A stretch of 64,000 nt of DNA from positions 62,001-126,000 of the forward strand of contig NZ_FOUD01000003.1 in assembly GCF_900114765.1 (NCBI RefSeq), read 5' to 3'. The position numbers and the translations under genes were made by a program. This document shows, one piece after another, positions 17,320-25,447 of the stretch (its first letter is position 1; the number at the start of each line of letters is the position of its first letter). The DNA is from Halopseudomonas pachastrellae (GTDB lineage: Bacteria; Pseudomonadota; Gammaproteobacteria; Pseudomonadales; Pseudomonadaceae). Under the pieces are notes generated by a model that did not search any database, had not been told where the DNA came from, and was given only the letters and a program-made list of their open reading frames with translations.

Positions 17320-19114
17320 ACAAAACTACTCGGATGAGAGCTTGCTGGGTTATCTGGCTAGGGCCGCAGATGAGAATTATTTGGCCAGTGTCGGAGCGTT
17401 GTTAGCTCCCGTAAAACTTCGAGTAAAAGGGCACTACTCGTCCGAAGAACTCCTAGAGATGAGTCAGGGCCTAGGTCTGTCGTTGGAGCACTTACAACAG
17501 TTGGCCAAGCCTGGCTGCGTTGAGAGCACCGGGGCTGATTGGAGTCGCCTTCGCAAACAGACAGTAGCGGTATGCCCTCATTGCCTAAACGAAGAGCCCT
17601 ACGTACGGAAACTTTGGCACCATGAGCTCGTGACGGCGTGTCCTGTGCATTCATCGCTGCTGGTGCACTGCTGTCCTGAGTGCGACCAGCCGATACCTAT
17701 CGGAAGCGCCGGCATGATGGTCTGTCGTTGTGGCTTTGACTATAGGACGGCTGAGGTTCGCGATGCGGGTAAAGGGGATCTAGCTGTAGCAACCTTGCTT
17801 CAGGCGAATGACGAAAAAAGAAAACAGCTTCTTGGCCTTGATGCGGGCAAAAGCGTCTTGGCTGACTTTGACGGTTTTTTGATTTATCTGGGGCTTCTAG
17901 ATTCTGGGATTGTGCAGAGACGTAACGCTTCGATTAGCTTCGCGATGGCACAACAGCTGAATGCCGCTGCTTACCCGTTTATTAGCGACCTTGTGGGGCA
18001 TTTTGAAAAATTTGTCACTAGGAGAGTTGAGCAGGCAAATCAGCAGCAGACTACCCGCTTCATCAGCGCGTTGGGGGCTTGGTACAAACAGCTTGCCGTT
18101 CAGTTTGGGGGAGATGCTTACGCCCCGTTTCGAAAGGTCGCCTACCGAGTCGTGGTGCTAAATGCGCAAGCACCAATTAATCGAAAGTTAAAGCAGATAT
18201 CCGCTGAACTGTGGGGTTTGAAGTCTGTGTATACCGTGGCCGAAGCGGCCCGCGTGCTGAACTCATGTACAGATCGCATCGTGCCTTTTGTGAAAAGTGG
18301 GTTACTGGAAGGACGCGTCGTATCTGGAGGAGCAAACGAGTTTTGTATTGTAAGCCGCGTGCAGGTTGAGCAAGAGCGGCATGCAGCTCAAGCGTTCACA
18401 GACGGCAAGGCAATCATGTCGTTGCTAGGGATATCACGGCGTGTTCTTGATCGGTTGATAGAGGCTGGCGTTATTCGTCAACTGAGCCGCGATGATAGAC
18501 CTCTTTTTGCCAAAGGCGGCTATCGGATTGACGAGGTGAAGAGGTCGGTGGCCCTGGCGCTGGAAACTAACGAGCCCGCACCACCTGATGCAGAAATGTT
18601 GAGTCTAGAGGACATCAATGAGCGGCGTTACTTAAAAAAACAGGTGATAGAGCTGTATCAGCTGATCTTCCGTGGAGATCTGAAACCTGCTGCTTTGGTG
18701 ACGGGCGAGCCTGGATTGCAGGCTTATCGTTTCAACAAAGCGCAGTTGGACGCCTTAGCAAAGGTCTCTCCCAGACAATTTGAGTTTTCCATTGCTGACC
18801 TTACTCGCTTGACGCCGTGGAAGCATGAAACCATCAACTCCTGGATCAAGCATGGGCACCTGAAGTGTCAGAAGCACAATGGTGGGGGTAGGCAGAGCGT
18901 ATCCGTCTCTTTGTCTGATCTAATCGAATTTCTGTCGACGCATGTGGTGGTGGCCGACGCAGCCAGGCGGAAAGGTACGAAAAGCGTGTGGCTCTCGAAG
19001 TCACTAGCTGCGCGACAGGTATCGGCTATCTCTGTGCACCAAACAGCGGGCGGAGCCCAGAGGGGAGTGCTGTTCTGCACTGATGCATTGATTGATCAAG
19101 CGCTAGGTGACTAG
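17270..19114 (+). CDS. tniQ: TniQ/TnsD-type target-site selector
   Basis: 614 residues. The N-terminal TniQ domain (E-S-L-L-G-Y-L-A-R-A near residue 22) contains a zinc-binding block at about 100-160 (C-P-H-C, then A-C-P-V-H, then C-C-P-E-C, then C-R-C-G). The long C-terminal part has at least three segments resembling MerR/excisionase helix-turn-helix motifs (near A-E-A-A-R-V-L-N, I-S-R-R-V-L-D-R-L-I and T-R-L-T-P-W-K-H-E-T). Size and DNA-binding tail fit a TnsD-like protein that recognises a fixed chromosomal attachment site. The site is not identified, but the right junction lies beside a pilT/U-family gene. Confidence 0.9.
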   Translation: MKPDWPWEVRALLILPKQNYSDESLLGYLARAADENYLASVGALLAPVKLRVKGHYSSEELLEMSQGLGLSLEHLQQLAKPGCVESTGADWSRLRKQTVAVCPHCLNEEPYVRKLWHHELVTACPVHSSLLVHCCPECDQPIPIGSAGMMVCRCGFDYRTAEVRDAGKGDLAVATLLQANDEKRKQLLGLDAGKSVLADFDGFLIYLGLLDSGIVQRRNASISFAMAQQLNAAAYPFISDLVGHFEKFVTRRVEQANQQQTTRFISALGAWYKQLAVQFGGDAYAPFRKVAYRVVVLNAQAPINRKLKQISAELWGLKSVYTVAEAARVLNSCTDRIVPFVKSGLLEGRVVSGGANEFCIVSRVQVEQERHAAQAFTDGKAIMSLLGISRRVLDRLIEAGVIRQLSRDDRPLFAKGGYRIDEVKRSVALALETNEPAPPDAEMLSLEDINERRYLKKQVIELYQLIFRGDLKPAALVTGEPGLQAYRFNKAQLDALAKVSPRQFEFSIADLTRLTPWKHETINSWIKHGHLKCQKHNGGGRQSVSVSLSDLIEFLSTHVVVADAARRKGTKSVWLSKSLAARQVSAISVHQTAGGAQRGVLFCTDALIDQALGD

Positions 19115-19337
19115 GATGCCATCAAATTTGAAGTGCGGGCGGAATAGCTGAATTTGGACTGTCGACTTTATGGCTGCGGTCTTGGTAGCATTAGCCGAGG
19201 CGCCCGCCTAACTTGCACACGAGTTAAAAAAGGCTGATTTACCCTCCTTCGTGTATTTGAAACCTTCTAAGGCCTGGTTGTATGGGGCTTAAACGTGTGC
19301 CATCTGCTCCGTTCGGTCAGGCATCGAGGATGGTTTC

Positions 19338-20420
19338 ATGTCTATTAAAGAAATTGCTTACGCCGCAAAGCAGCAGCTTGAACTAGAGACGCTGCAATCG
19401 TTCAGCCACAGCCATGTTCACGAGCTCTTAGCTGCTTGTTTCGGTTATAAGTCCAAAGCAGCGTTGCATTCTAGTTGCGTATTCGTGGTGATGTCCGAGC
19501 CGATGACGATATCTACGGAACACGCTCTGGTACTGAGGCGTCGCTTAGTAGAGCTTGGTTACAAGAGTGTCGATGAAAGAGCGGGGGCCGCTCTGCTGCA
19601 GATAGTTGAGATGCATAGGCTTGGGGTGATTGAGGTCGACGCTATTCTATCTGTGTTTGATCCGCTTCGGGACGAGGATACGGAATGGGAGGCTGAGAGC
19701 TGGGATGCTGAAGACTTGAGTGACGACAGCAACCAAGCATGGGCTGCTGGTGAGCATGGTCTAGATCTTAGCTCAATGGGGTTGCTGATCTCTGAGCTAG
19801 AAGATGTGGCAAGAAAGAATCACCTGAAAGCGCACCAAGCACTCGTCTTTATCTATAGAAGCATGATGCATGAAGTCGGGAGTGGTTCGGAGCACTGGTA
19901 TTCTGCGCTTCTGCAGGGAGCTAGCCTGACTGGTGTTCAACTCGAATGGGCACATGCATACGGGCAAAGTCAGCTTTTTGCTGAGCGAGAGGCGTATCAC
20001 TTGCAAGAGGCGGCGCGCCTTGGCTGTTCGCACTGCCGCTTGGAGCTTGTCCATGCCGCTGCGTTGGAAGCGGAAGAAAAAATGGATTTTGAGGGCGCCA
20101 AGCGTTGTTATTTGGACGCCGCAACCTTGGGTGATACACAGGCTATGCGTGTTTTAATTCATAACTATGACTCAGAAAATGTCTTTCAGAACTGGGTTTG
20201 GATTCACCTTTCTCGCCTACTGGGCGACGATTTACGGCAGAGCTCACTAAGAGCCTATCACGACGGCGGGCTGTACCATGGACAGGAATATGATGACGAC
20301 CAAGGTGGCCCTCTTTATGTGGCGGGAGATGAGGGGGTCGAGCTTCCTGACATGAGTGCGGACAAGCAGCTAGAGGCTAGTCGCATTGCTGAAGAGATGT
20401 TTAAGAAGCTTGTGTCGTAA
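19338..20420 (+). CDS. Hypothetical cargo protein with Sel1/TPR-like repeats
   Basis: 360 residues, acidic and soluble. The N-terminus has the H-S-H-V-H-E-L-L-A-A-C-F-G-Y-K-S motif, seen at the start of many uncharacterised mobile-element proteins. Residues about 190-290 contain Sel1-like helical repeats (A-Y-H-L-Q-E-A-A-R-L-G-C, then A-K-R-C-Y-L-D-A-A-T-L-G-D-T-Q-A). It starts 223 bp after tniQ and ends at a strong bidirectional hairpin. Function unknown; Sel1 repeats suggest protein-protein contacts. Confidence 0.65.
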   Translation: MSIKEIAYAAKQQLELETLQSFSHSHVHELLAACFGYKSKAALHSSCVFVVMSEPMTISTEHALVLRRRLVELGYKSVDERAGAALLQIVEMHRLGVIEVDAILSVFDPLRDEDTEWEAESWDAEDLSDDSNQAWAAGEHGLDLSSMGLLISELEDVARKNHLKAHQALVFIYRSMMHEVGSGSEHWYSALLQGASLTGVQLEWAHAYGQSQLFAEREAYHLQEAARLGCSHCRLELVHAAALEAEEKMDFEGAKRCYLDAATLGDTQAMRVLIHNYDSENVFQNWVWIHLSRLLGDDLRQSSLRAYHDGGLYHGQEYDDDQGGPLYVAGDEGVELPDMSADKQLEASRIAEEMFKKLVS

Positions 20421-20423
20421 CCC

Positions 20424-20467
20424 AGAATGAATAGCCCCGGCAGGTGATGGCCGGGGCGATTCATTCT
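20424..20467. terminator. Long bidirectional hairpin
   Basis: AGAATGAAT pairs with ATTCATTCT and GCCCCGGC with GCCGGGGC across one mismatch. It lies between two convergent cargo genes (ending at 20420 and 20506) and would terminate both. Confidence 0.75.
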
Positions 20468-20505
20468 AGCACTCAGCCTACCAGGGCTTATAAACGGATG
20501 GTTAG

Positions 20506-21432
20506 TTAGGGGCCGATGTACTTGCCTCTTAGGGTCATGCGATCAAAGCTGTAAACATGGGCATGAGGGCTTTCAATACATCGCCCGACCAGTGGTAATG
20601 TGTGATCTGGCTTGCCCTGCCTTAGCTCAATATTGCTGCCGCATAGGGGGCAGTCAGCACTGAATCTGACCAAGCGTGTCCAGCGAGAGCGCTCATGTCG
20701 GAACATTTCTATCTCGCAACTATCTTCGAAAATTGCTGTTACGCCAAGAGGTGCTTTGACGACACAGTCATCAATCACTTTGAACCATGGCGCCAGCGAT
20801 TGCCTCCAAATAAACAGGAAGCCAATTACCGCGATTAACAGGTGAAGCAGACTTCCCATGTTTATCGATTCGTCACGTAATACAAGGCTCAGAATGACTA
20901 GGCTGAGCATCGCAATCCAAGTGAGGCTTGCCAGCATGATCGAGGTTAGAAATGCCGTGCCAACGACGCTACGATTTTTAATCTCCCCTTTCTTGAAGAA
21001 AAAACGTGCCGTTATAGATGGCTTAATCGAGCCTGGGGCGGATCTCCGGTAAGTGACTTCATCAGGTTGTACTTCTCTACCAGACTGGTTCTCGGCTTCT
21101 TCTGGTGCGAGCTCAAGCCAATAGAGACTGACATTGCCTCTTCCACCTCCCGGAGAGTACCCAAATCTAAGGCGCCTCGCCTCTGAGGTTTGGGTTAGAT
21201 TCAGTGCTCTTTGCAAGACAGAGATGCTAGGCATCCACTTCTGAGGATCCATCTCCCGCTCGGCGGCGGTACCACAGCAATGCAGTAGGGTCGCCGCCTC
21301 AAAAGTTAGCTTTTCATAGACATCGTCACGCTGGAGGCATTCGTCAACTATGTACGAGATGATCTCGTAGGATCGTCCCCGCGTAGGTTTGGCCTCTAGG
21401 TTCGATTTCAGCTGCTGCAGGGCATCGATCAT
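20506..21432 (-). CDS. Hypothetical membrane protein with C-terminal Cys pair
   Basis: 308 residues. The N-terminal 150 are soluble. Two hydrophobic helices follow at about 160-185 and 195-215. The C-terminal domain (about 220-308) contains D-C-P-L-C-G-S-N-I and G-R-C, which may bind a metal. It ends with H-A-H-V-Y-S-F-D-R-M-T-L-R-G-K. I do not recognise the family. It is divergent from the CoiA-like gene (126 bp between starts) within the right-hand cargo of the island. The two could form a pair, but nothing in the sequence proves this. Confidence 0.6.
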   Translation of the reverse strand: MIDALQQLKSNLEAKPTRGRSYEIISYIVDECLQRDDVYEKLTFEAATLLHCCGTAAEREMDPQKWMPSISVLQRALNLTQTSEARRLRFGYSPGGGRGNVSLYWLELAPEEAENQSGREVQPDEVTYRRSAPGSIKPSITARFFFKKGEIKNRSVVGTAFLTSIMLASLTWIAMLSLVILSLVLRDESINMGSLLHLLIAVIGFLFIWRQSLAPWFKVIDDCVVKAPLGVTAIFEDSCEIEMFRHERSRWTRLVRFSADCPLCGSNIELRQGKPDHTLPLVGRCIESPHAHVYSFDRMTLRGKYIGP

Positions 21433-21558
21433 GCATTTCCCTATGCTTTTGATTAATAAGAATATTTAACCACAAAAACCGGAAGATGCGGGTTAGTGGA
21501 GGTTTTTTCCATTTGAGATTTTCAGTCTTGGGGCTTCTTAACTCCAGAGGGAATTCTC

Positions 21559-22422
21559 ATGAGCATGACCATAGCTGAAGACTTTCAAGGGCATGTGGTT
21601 ACGGTCGGCGAAGTAGTAAGCGGCTTGGGGTGTAACTGCCGATGCCTCGAGTGTGGCGAGACGCTCATCGCGCGCAAGGGTCGACAGAGAACGCACCATT
21701 TCTCACACGCATCGTCCAAAAGAGCATGTCGAATCAGTCTAGAAAGCTTTGTGCATAAATACGCCAAGCAGCTAGTGAAGGAAAGTCTAGGTCTGCAATT
21801 GCCAGTGATGCCGGGCCACCATTCTGAGGCGGCTGATAGCAGTGCTTGGTGGGATTTCGTGTCTGTTGAAGAAGAGGTTTGGATGGGCGACTTCAGGCCT
21901 GATCTGGTAGCGGAGCTGCCTGATGGGCCGCTAGCTGTGGAGTTTGCTTATACGTCTTTTGTGGATGACGAAAAGCAAAGCAAGATCACAAAAAGGGGGC
22001 TGCGCGCGATCGAGGTGAACCTCAGTGGGTTAGTTGTAGCGCCGACCATTGACGGCCTGATAGAGCTCAGGCGGGTGATATTGCATGATCCGTCTTTGAA
22101 GGTCTGGCTTCATCCGCGTGAGGAGTTAGTGGCAGAGGATGAGGGTAACGACGAAGTGATCGAGAGCGACGTGAACTGCACTGCAGTATTGCCTCTTGCA
22201 GTGCGCTATACGATTCAGGGCTTGTGGGTAGACGTTCGAGTTCTGCCGTTTGGTGAAATTGTTGTTCGTTCGGTTTCATATAGTCCGGTCGTCGTCGACC
22301 TTCTCAGACAGCTAGCGAGACGTTATGGCGGCAGTTATATAAAAAAATATAGAAACTGGCGATTTGCTAGCTGGACACACGCATTGCTTCTGAATGAGCT
22401 GGAAGCGTTAGCTGGCGGTTAA
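21559..22422 (+). CDS. CoiA-like protein with zinc finger and nuclease-type domain
   Basis: 287 residues. The N-terminus matches CoiA-type proteins: C25-N-C27-R-C29-L-E-C32-G-E-T-L-I-A-R-K-G-R, then H-H-F-S-H and C57. The middle has F-R-P-D115-L-V-A-E-L followed by L-A-V-E128-F-A, the Asp and Glu of a PD-(D/E)xK-like nuclease, though the usual Gln/Lys after Glu is Ala. The C-terminal 90 residues are unassigned. CoiA acts in competence; relatives in islands are uncharacterised and could act in DNA uptake, repair or defence. It is the last cargo gene before the transposon end. Confidence 0.65.
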   Translation: MSMTIAEDFQGHVVTVGEVVSGLGCNCRCLECGETLIARKGRQRTHHFSHASSKRACRISLESFVHKYAKQLVKESLGLQLPVMPGHHSEAADSSAWWDFVSVEEEVWMGDFRPDLVAELPDGPLAVEFAYTSFVDDEKQSKITKRGLRAIEVNLSGLVVAPTIDGLIELRRVILHDPSLKVWLHPREELVAEDEGNDEVIESDVNCTAVLPLAVRYTIQGLWVDVRVLPFGEIVVRSVSYSPVVVDLLRQLARRYGGSYIKKYRNWRFASWTHALLLNELEALAGG

Positions 22423-22584
22423 GCTCTCCCAAACAGCTCTCATGAGGCTTGGGTCGAAAGTATGAACTTATGAAGTTGTATATGCGGAAGCCATACGGTG
22501 GTGTTAATTCGTATAAATTGACAAGTCGTCAATTTTTCTGATAGATTTTTACCATCTAGCTTCTGGCCAAGTTGTGTGGTTTGT

Positions 22585-22710
22585 TAACTTTTTCCGATGT
22601 TGGGTCTTTGCAGATTAACTTTGGCCGGTAGTGAAAATAACTTTTCTCGTTCTGTCGTGTATAACTGATGTTTCGGATACGTCAATGACGAGTAACTTTG
22701 AACGCCTACA
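22585..22710 (+). repeat. Right end of the Tn7-like element with TnsB-type repeats
   Basis: Five repeats beginning TAAC occur at 22585, 22616, 22638, 22662 and 22693. Four of them read TAACTTT with CG three bases later. Read inward from 22710 on the minus strand, the end is TGTAGGCGTTCAAAG, close to the Tn7 terminus as I recall it (TGTGGGCGGACAAAA). No gene overlaps. The following five bases, TCTGC, would be the target duplicate, but the other end is not in view for comparison. Confidence 0.7.
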
Positions 22711-22727
22711 TCTGCCCAGGCCTGGAC

Positions 22728-22769
22728 AACAAAAACCCCTTTAACTGTATGGTTAAAGGGGTTTTTGTT
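22728..22769. terminator. Strong intrinsic terminator at the island-chromosome boundary
   Basis: An 18-bp stem, AACAAAAACCCCTTTAAC with its complement, around TGTATG. It lies 82 bp beyond the 3' end of the pilT/U-family gene (minus strand) and just outside the transposon end. It can terminate in both directions. Confidence 0.85.
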
Positions 22770-22850
22770 TGGCTGCCGGGAGACCGGACGTCAGGTAAGG
22801 GACTTAATTGTTAATGCGGGTGTCCTTACCCCAGATAGCCCGGCTACCTC

Positions 22851-24038
22851 TCAACGAAAATCGTCGGTCAGGTCGGACTCAGAAAAGCCACCGCCGGAGG
22901 ATTTGAAGGACAGCTCCGTTTCCTGCTGCGCTGCGTTGTCGGCTTTTTGCTGCGGCATGGTCAGCGGCGACTCGCTGCGCGTATCGCTGAACTTGGCCTT
23001 GAGCTTCAAATCGGTTGGCGAATCAGCGTACCGCAGGGCCATATCCAGGGTGATGCTGCCCTTGCCCACCAGCTCATACAGGTGCTGATCAAAGCTCTGC
23101 AGGCCCGGCTCCTGGCCCCGGTTCATTGAATCCTTGATCTCGTGTAGCTCGTCGCGGGCGATCAGGTTGCGGATGTAGGGCGTGCGCAGCAATACCTCGA
23201 CCGCAGCCACTCGCTTTTGCTCCACCGCAGGTACCAGGCGCTGGGCGATGATGCCGGCCAGGTTCATCGAGATGTCGCCCAAGGTCTGCTTACGCTCCCC
23301 TTCCGGGAACAGGTTGACGATGCGCTCAATCGCCTGGACGCTGTTGGTCGCGTGCAAGGTAGCGACGACCAGATGGCCGGTTTCGCTGTAGTGCAGGGCG
23401 TGCTGCATGGTGGCCTTGTCGCGGATCTCACCGATCATGATCACGTCCGGCGACTCGCGCAGCACGTTGCGCAGGGCGTGAGCAAAGCTCTGGGTATCCA
23501 GGCCGACTTCACGCTGATCGACGATGGATTTCTTGTGCTTGTGCAGAAACTCGATCGGGTCTTCGATACAAACGATATGGCCGGCGCGGTTGGTGTTGCG
23601 GTAGTCGAGCATGGCCGCCAGTGTGGTCGACTTGCCGGAGCCGGTGGCGCCTACCACCAGAATCAGCCCGCGATCCTTGAGTGCGAGCTTTTCCAGCTGG
23701 ACTGGCAGGCCCAGTTCGGCAAAGGCGGGGATCTTATGGCTGATATGGCGCACGACCATACCCACTTCGCCGCGCTGGTAGTACACGTTGATGCGGAAGC
23801 GACCACAATTGGGCAGCCCGACCGCCAGGTTCATCTCCTGCTCGCGCTCAAACTCCTCGATCTGCTTTTCGGTCATAACCTGCCAGGCGAGTTCTTTTAC
23901 CGCGCCGGAGGCCAGGGGCTGATTGCCGAAGGCAAAGAAGTCGCCCTCGCGCTTTAGCGTGACGGGGGCGCCGACGCTGAAAAACAAGTCTGATCCTTCC
24001 TTCTCGACCAGGGCTTTGAGATAGCGATTAATATCCAT
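22851..24038 (-). CDS. PilT/PilU-family type IV pilus retraction ATPase
   Basis: 395 residues of the PilT/PilU ATPase family, which powers pilus retraction at the inner membrane. An N-terminal PAS-like domain (1-105) precedes the ATPase core with Walker A G-A-T-G-S-G-K-S (about 130-137), an Asp box near I-C-I-E-D-P-I-E-F, Walker B V-I-M-I-G-E-I-R-D, and a His box H-A-T-N-S. The C-terminal tail of about 50 residues is polar and disordered, more like PilU than PilT. It is not next to the yggS/proC cluster where pilT-pilU usually lie, so it may be an additional paralogue. First conserved chromosomal gene after the island. Confidence 0.85.
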   Translation of the reverse strand: MDINRYLKALVEKEGSDLFFSVGAPVTLKREGDFFAFGNQPLASGAVKELAWQVMTEKQIEEFEREQEMNLAVGLPNCGRFRINVYYQRGEVGMVVRHISHKIPAFAELGLPVQLEKLALKDRGLILVVGATGSGKSTTLAAMLDYRNTNRAGHIVCIEDPIEFLHKHKKSIVDQREVGLDTQSFAHALRNVLRESPDVIMIGEIRDKATMQHALHYSETGHLVVATLHATNSVQAIERIVNLFPEGERKQTLGDISMNLAGIIAQRLVPAVEQKRVAAVEVLLRTPYIRNLIARDELHEIKDSMNRGQEPGLQSFDQHLYELVGKGSITLDMALRYADSPTDLKLKAKFSDTRSESPLTMPQQKADNAAQQETELSFKSSGGGFSESDLTDDFR

Positions 24039-24098
24039 ATCAAGACACCGAGCAGACAGTTGTTGTGGGGCGAACCCTCATTATGGACCAGACCGCGC

Positions 24099-24833
24099 TC
24101 AGGCGTCGCGCAGGCTCTGTAACTGCGCGTTGATCCAGCTTTCGGCCTGCTTGTTAGCGGCGACAATGGAGCGCGGATCAGCGCCGGCCGGGTAGATCGC
24201 CGGGCCAATCATGACCTTGATGGTGCCGGGCTTCTTGCCCCAGCCGTGACGCGGCCAGTATTCGCCGGCATTGTGCGCAACGGGGATGATGGGGGCATTG
24301 TTGGCGCAGGCCAGTGCCGCGCCACCACGGGAGAATTTGACCGTCTCACCGGGGGCAATGCGCGTACCCTCGGGGAAGACCAGAATCCACATGCCGTCCT
24401 TCAGGCGTTCACCACCGGTGCGGGTGAGTTGTTGCAGCGAGTCGCGCGCTTTGCTGCGGTCGATGGCGATGGGCTTGGCCAGCGCAAAGGCCCAGCCAAA
24501 GAAGGGCACCAGCAGCAGCTCGCGCTTGATCAGCTGGGTCTGCGGTCGAAACAGCCGCGGCAGGAAAAAGGTTTCCCATGTGCTCTGGTGGTTGGCCAGA
24601 ATCACACCGGGCTGATTCGGAATGTTCTCCCGGCCGATGACCTCGTAGTTGATGCCGACAATGTGCTTGGTCAGCCACACGGCGACGCGTGTCCACCACT
24701 CGATGATCACCTTGACCCGCCAGCGAACATTGAGAAACAGCGCAACCGGAATGATCAGGACGCACCAGATCGCGGCGCTGGTCGACAGCAGCAGGTAGAA
24801 CAGCGCGATGCGCAGGGACATCAACAGGGCCAT
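24099..24833 (-). CDS. plsC: 1-acyl-sn-glycerol-3-phosphate acyltransferase
   Basis: Membrane enzyme that acylates lysophosphatidate to phosphatidate. 244 residues with an N-terminal membrane helix (about 5-30). The acyltransferase block I is N-H-Q-S-T-W-E-T; a typical enzyme has H-x-x-x-x-D, and Glu replaces Asp here. Block III is F-P-E-G-T-R and block IV is V-P-I-I-P-V-A-H type. It lies 3 bp downstream of gmhB and should be co-transcribed with it. The Asp-to-Glu change at the catalytic pair occurs in some family members, so activity is still likely. Confidence 0.88.
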   Translation of the reverse strand: MALLMSLRIALFYLLLSTSAAIWCVLIIPVALFLNVRWRVKVIIEWWTRVAVWLTKHIVGINYEVIGRENIPNQPGVILANHQSTWETFFLPRLFRPQTQLIKRELLLVPFFGWAFALAKPIAIDRSKARDSLQQLTRTGGERLKDGMWILVFPEGTRIAPGETVKFSRGGAALACANNAPIIPVAHNAGEYWPRHGWGKKPGTIKVMIGPAIYPAGADPRSIVAANKQAESWINAQLQSLRDA

Positions 24834-24836
24834 GGC

Positions 24837-25370
24837 TCAGGGTTCCAAAAGGTGATCGACAACGGCGGACAGGTCATCAAAGACCCGGGTGCCGGTGGGC
24901 AGCGTCTTGTGCTCGCTGCGAGCGCCCTTGCCGGTGCGTACCAGATAGGGTGTACAACCGACGGCGCAGCCGGCTTCGAGGTCACGCGGACTGTCGCCCA
25001 CGGTGGGCACGCCCTGCAGTGGCTGGTTAAAGTGCTCGGCTATCTGAATGAACAGGCCCGGCAGCGGCTTGCGGCAGTCGCAGCCGGCCTCCGGGGCATG
25101 CGGACAGTAGCGGATCAGATCCACCTGACCACCCTGCTCCGCCACCAGTTGGCAGAGGCGCTCGTGCATGCTCTGCAGAGTGGCTTCGCTGTAATAGCCG
25201 CGGCCGATGCCGGACTGGTTGGTCGCCACGGCGACCGTCCAGCCCGCCTTGCTCAGCCGCGCAATGGCAGCAATCGAGCCGGGCAGCGGAATCCATTCCT
25301 CAAGCGATTTGATGTAAGCGTCGGAGTCGTAATTAATAACCCCGTCGCGGTCGAGAATAATCAGCTTCAT
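24837..25370 (-). CDS. gmhB: D,D-heptose 1,7-bisphosphate phosphatase GmhB
   Basis: Cytoplasmic HAD phosphatase that makes D-glycero-D-manno-heptose 1-phosphate for the lipopolysaccharide core. The catalytic motif is L-D-R-D-G-V-I-N at residues 6-13, motif II is A-T-N-Q-S-G-I, and the Cys/His zinc loop is C-P-H-A-P-E-A-G-C-D-C-R-K-P. The late acid motif is G-D-S-P-R-D. The start at 25370 (M-K-L-I-I-L-D-R-D-G) gives the family N-terminus; an in-frame ATG 15 bases upstream falls in a repeat. 177 residues, normal length. Confidence 0.92.
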   Translation of the reverse strand: MKLIILDRDGVINYDSDAYIKSLEEWIPLPGSIAAIARLSKAGWTVAVATNQSGIGRGYYSEATLQSMHERLCQLVAEQGGQVDLIRYCPHAPEAGCDCRKPLPGLFIQIAEHFNQPLQGVPTVGDSPRDLEAGCAVGCTPYLVRTGKGARSEHKTLPTGTRVFDDLSAVVDHLLEP

Positions 25371-25374
25371 AGCG

Positions 25375-25445
25375 GCAAGCTCCAAGCGGCAAGCTACAAG
25401 TCAACGCGGACGGCTTGCCGCTTACAGCTTGTAGCTTGCGGCTGC
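25375..25445. repeat. AGCTTGC-type intergenic inverted repeat
   Basis: GCGGCAAGCTACAAG (and a degenerate second copy) pairs with CTTGTAGCTTGCGGC, filling the glyS-gmhB gap. The same word family recurs at 54831-54976. It may act as a terminator-like hairpin or a dispersed palindromic repeat. Confidence 0.6.
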
Positions 25446-25447
25446 TT

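Larger units (their letters stand above)
1..22710. mobile_element. Tn7-like genomic island (right end in window, left end not seen)
   Basis: A full tnsA-tnsB-tnsC-tniQ module (13795-19114) sits among cargo genes. On the right the accessory genes stop at 22422. A Tn7-type end follows and finishes at 22710, just before the terminator and pilT/U-family gene of the conserved chromosome. To the left, accessory genes (restriction-modification, small unknowns) continue to the window edge without any recognisable opposite end. Treating everything from position 1 as one element is an inference: the left cargo could belong to an older neighbouring island. The island breaks the conserved near-origin gene order, since plsC and gmhB resume only after it. 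A second element, an IS21 derivative carrying chromate genes, is nested inside. Confidence 0.55.
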
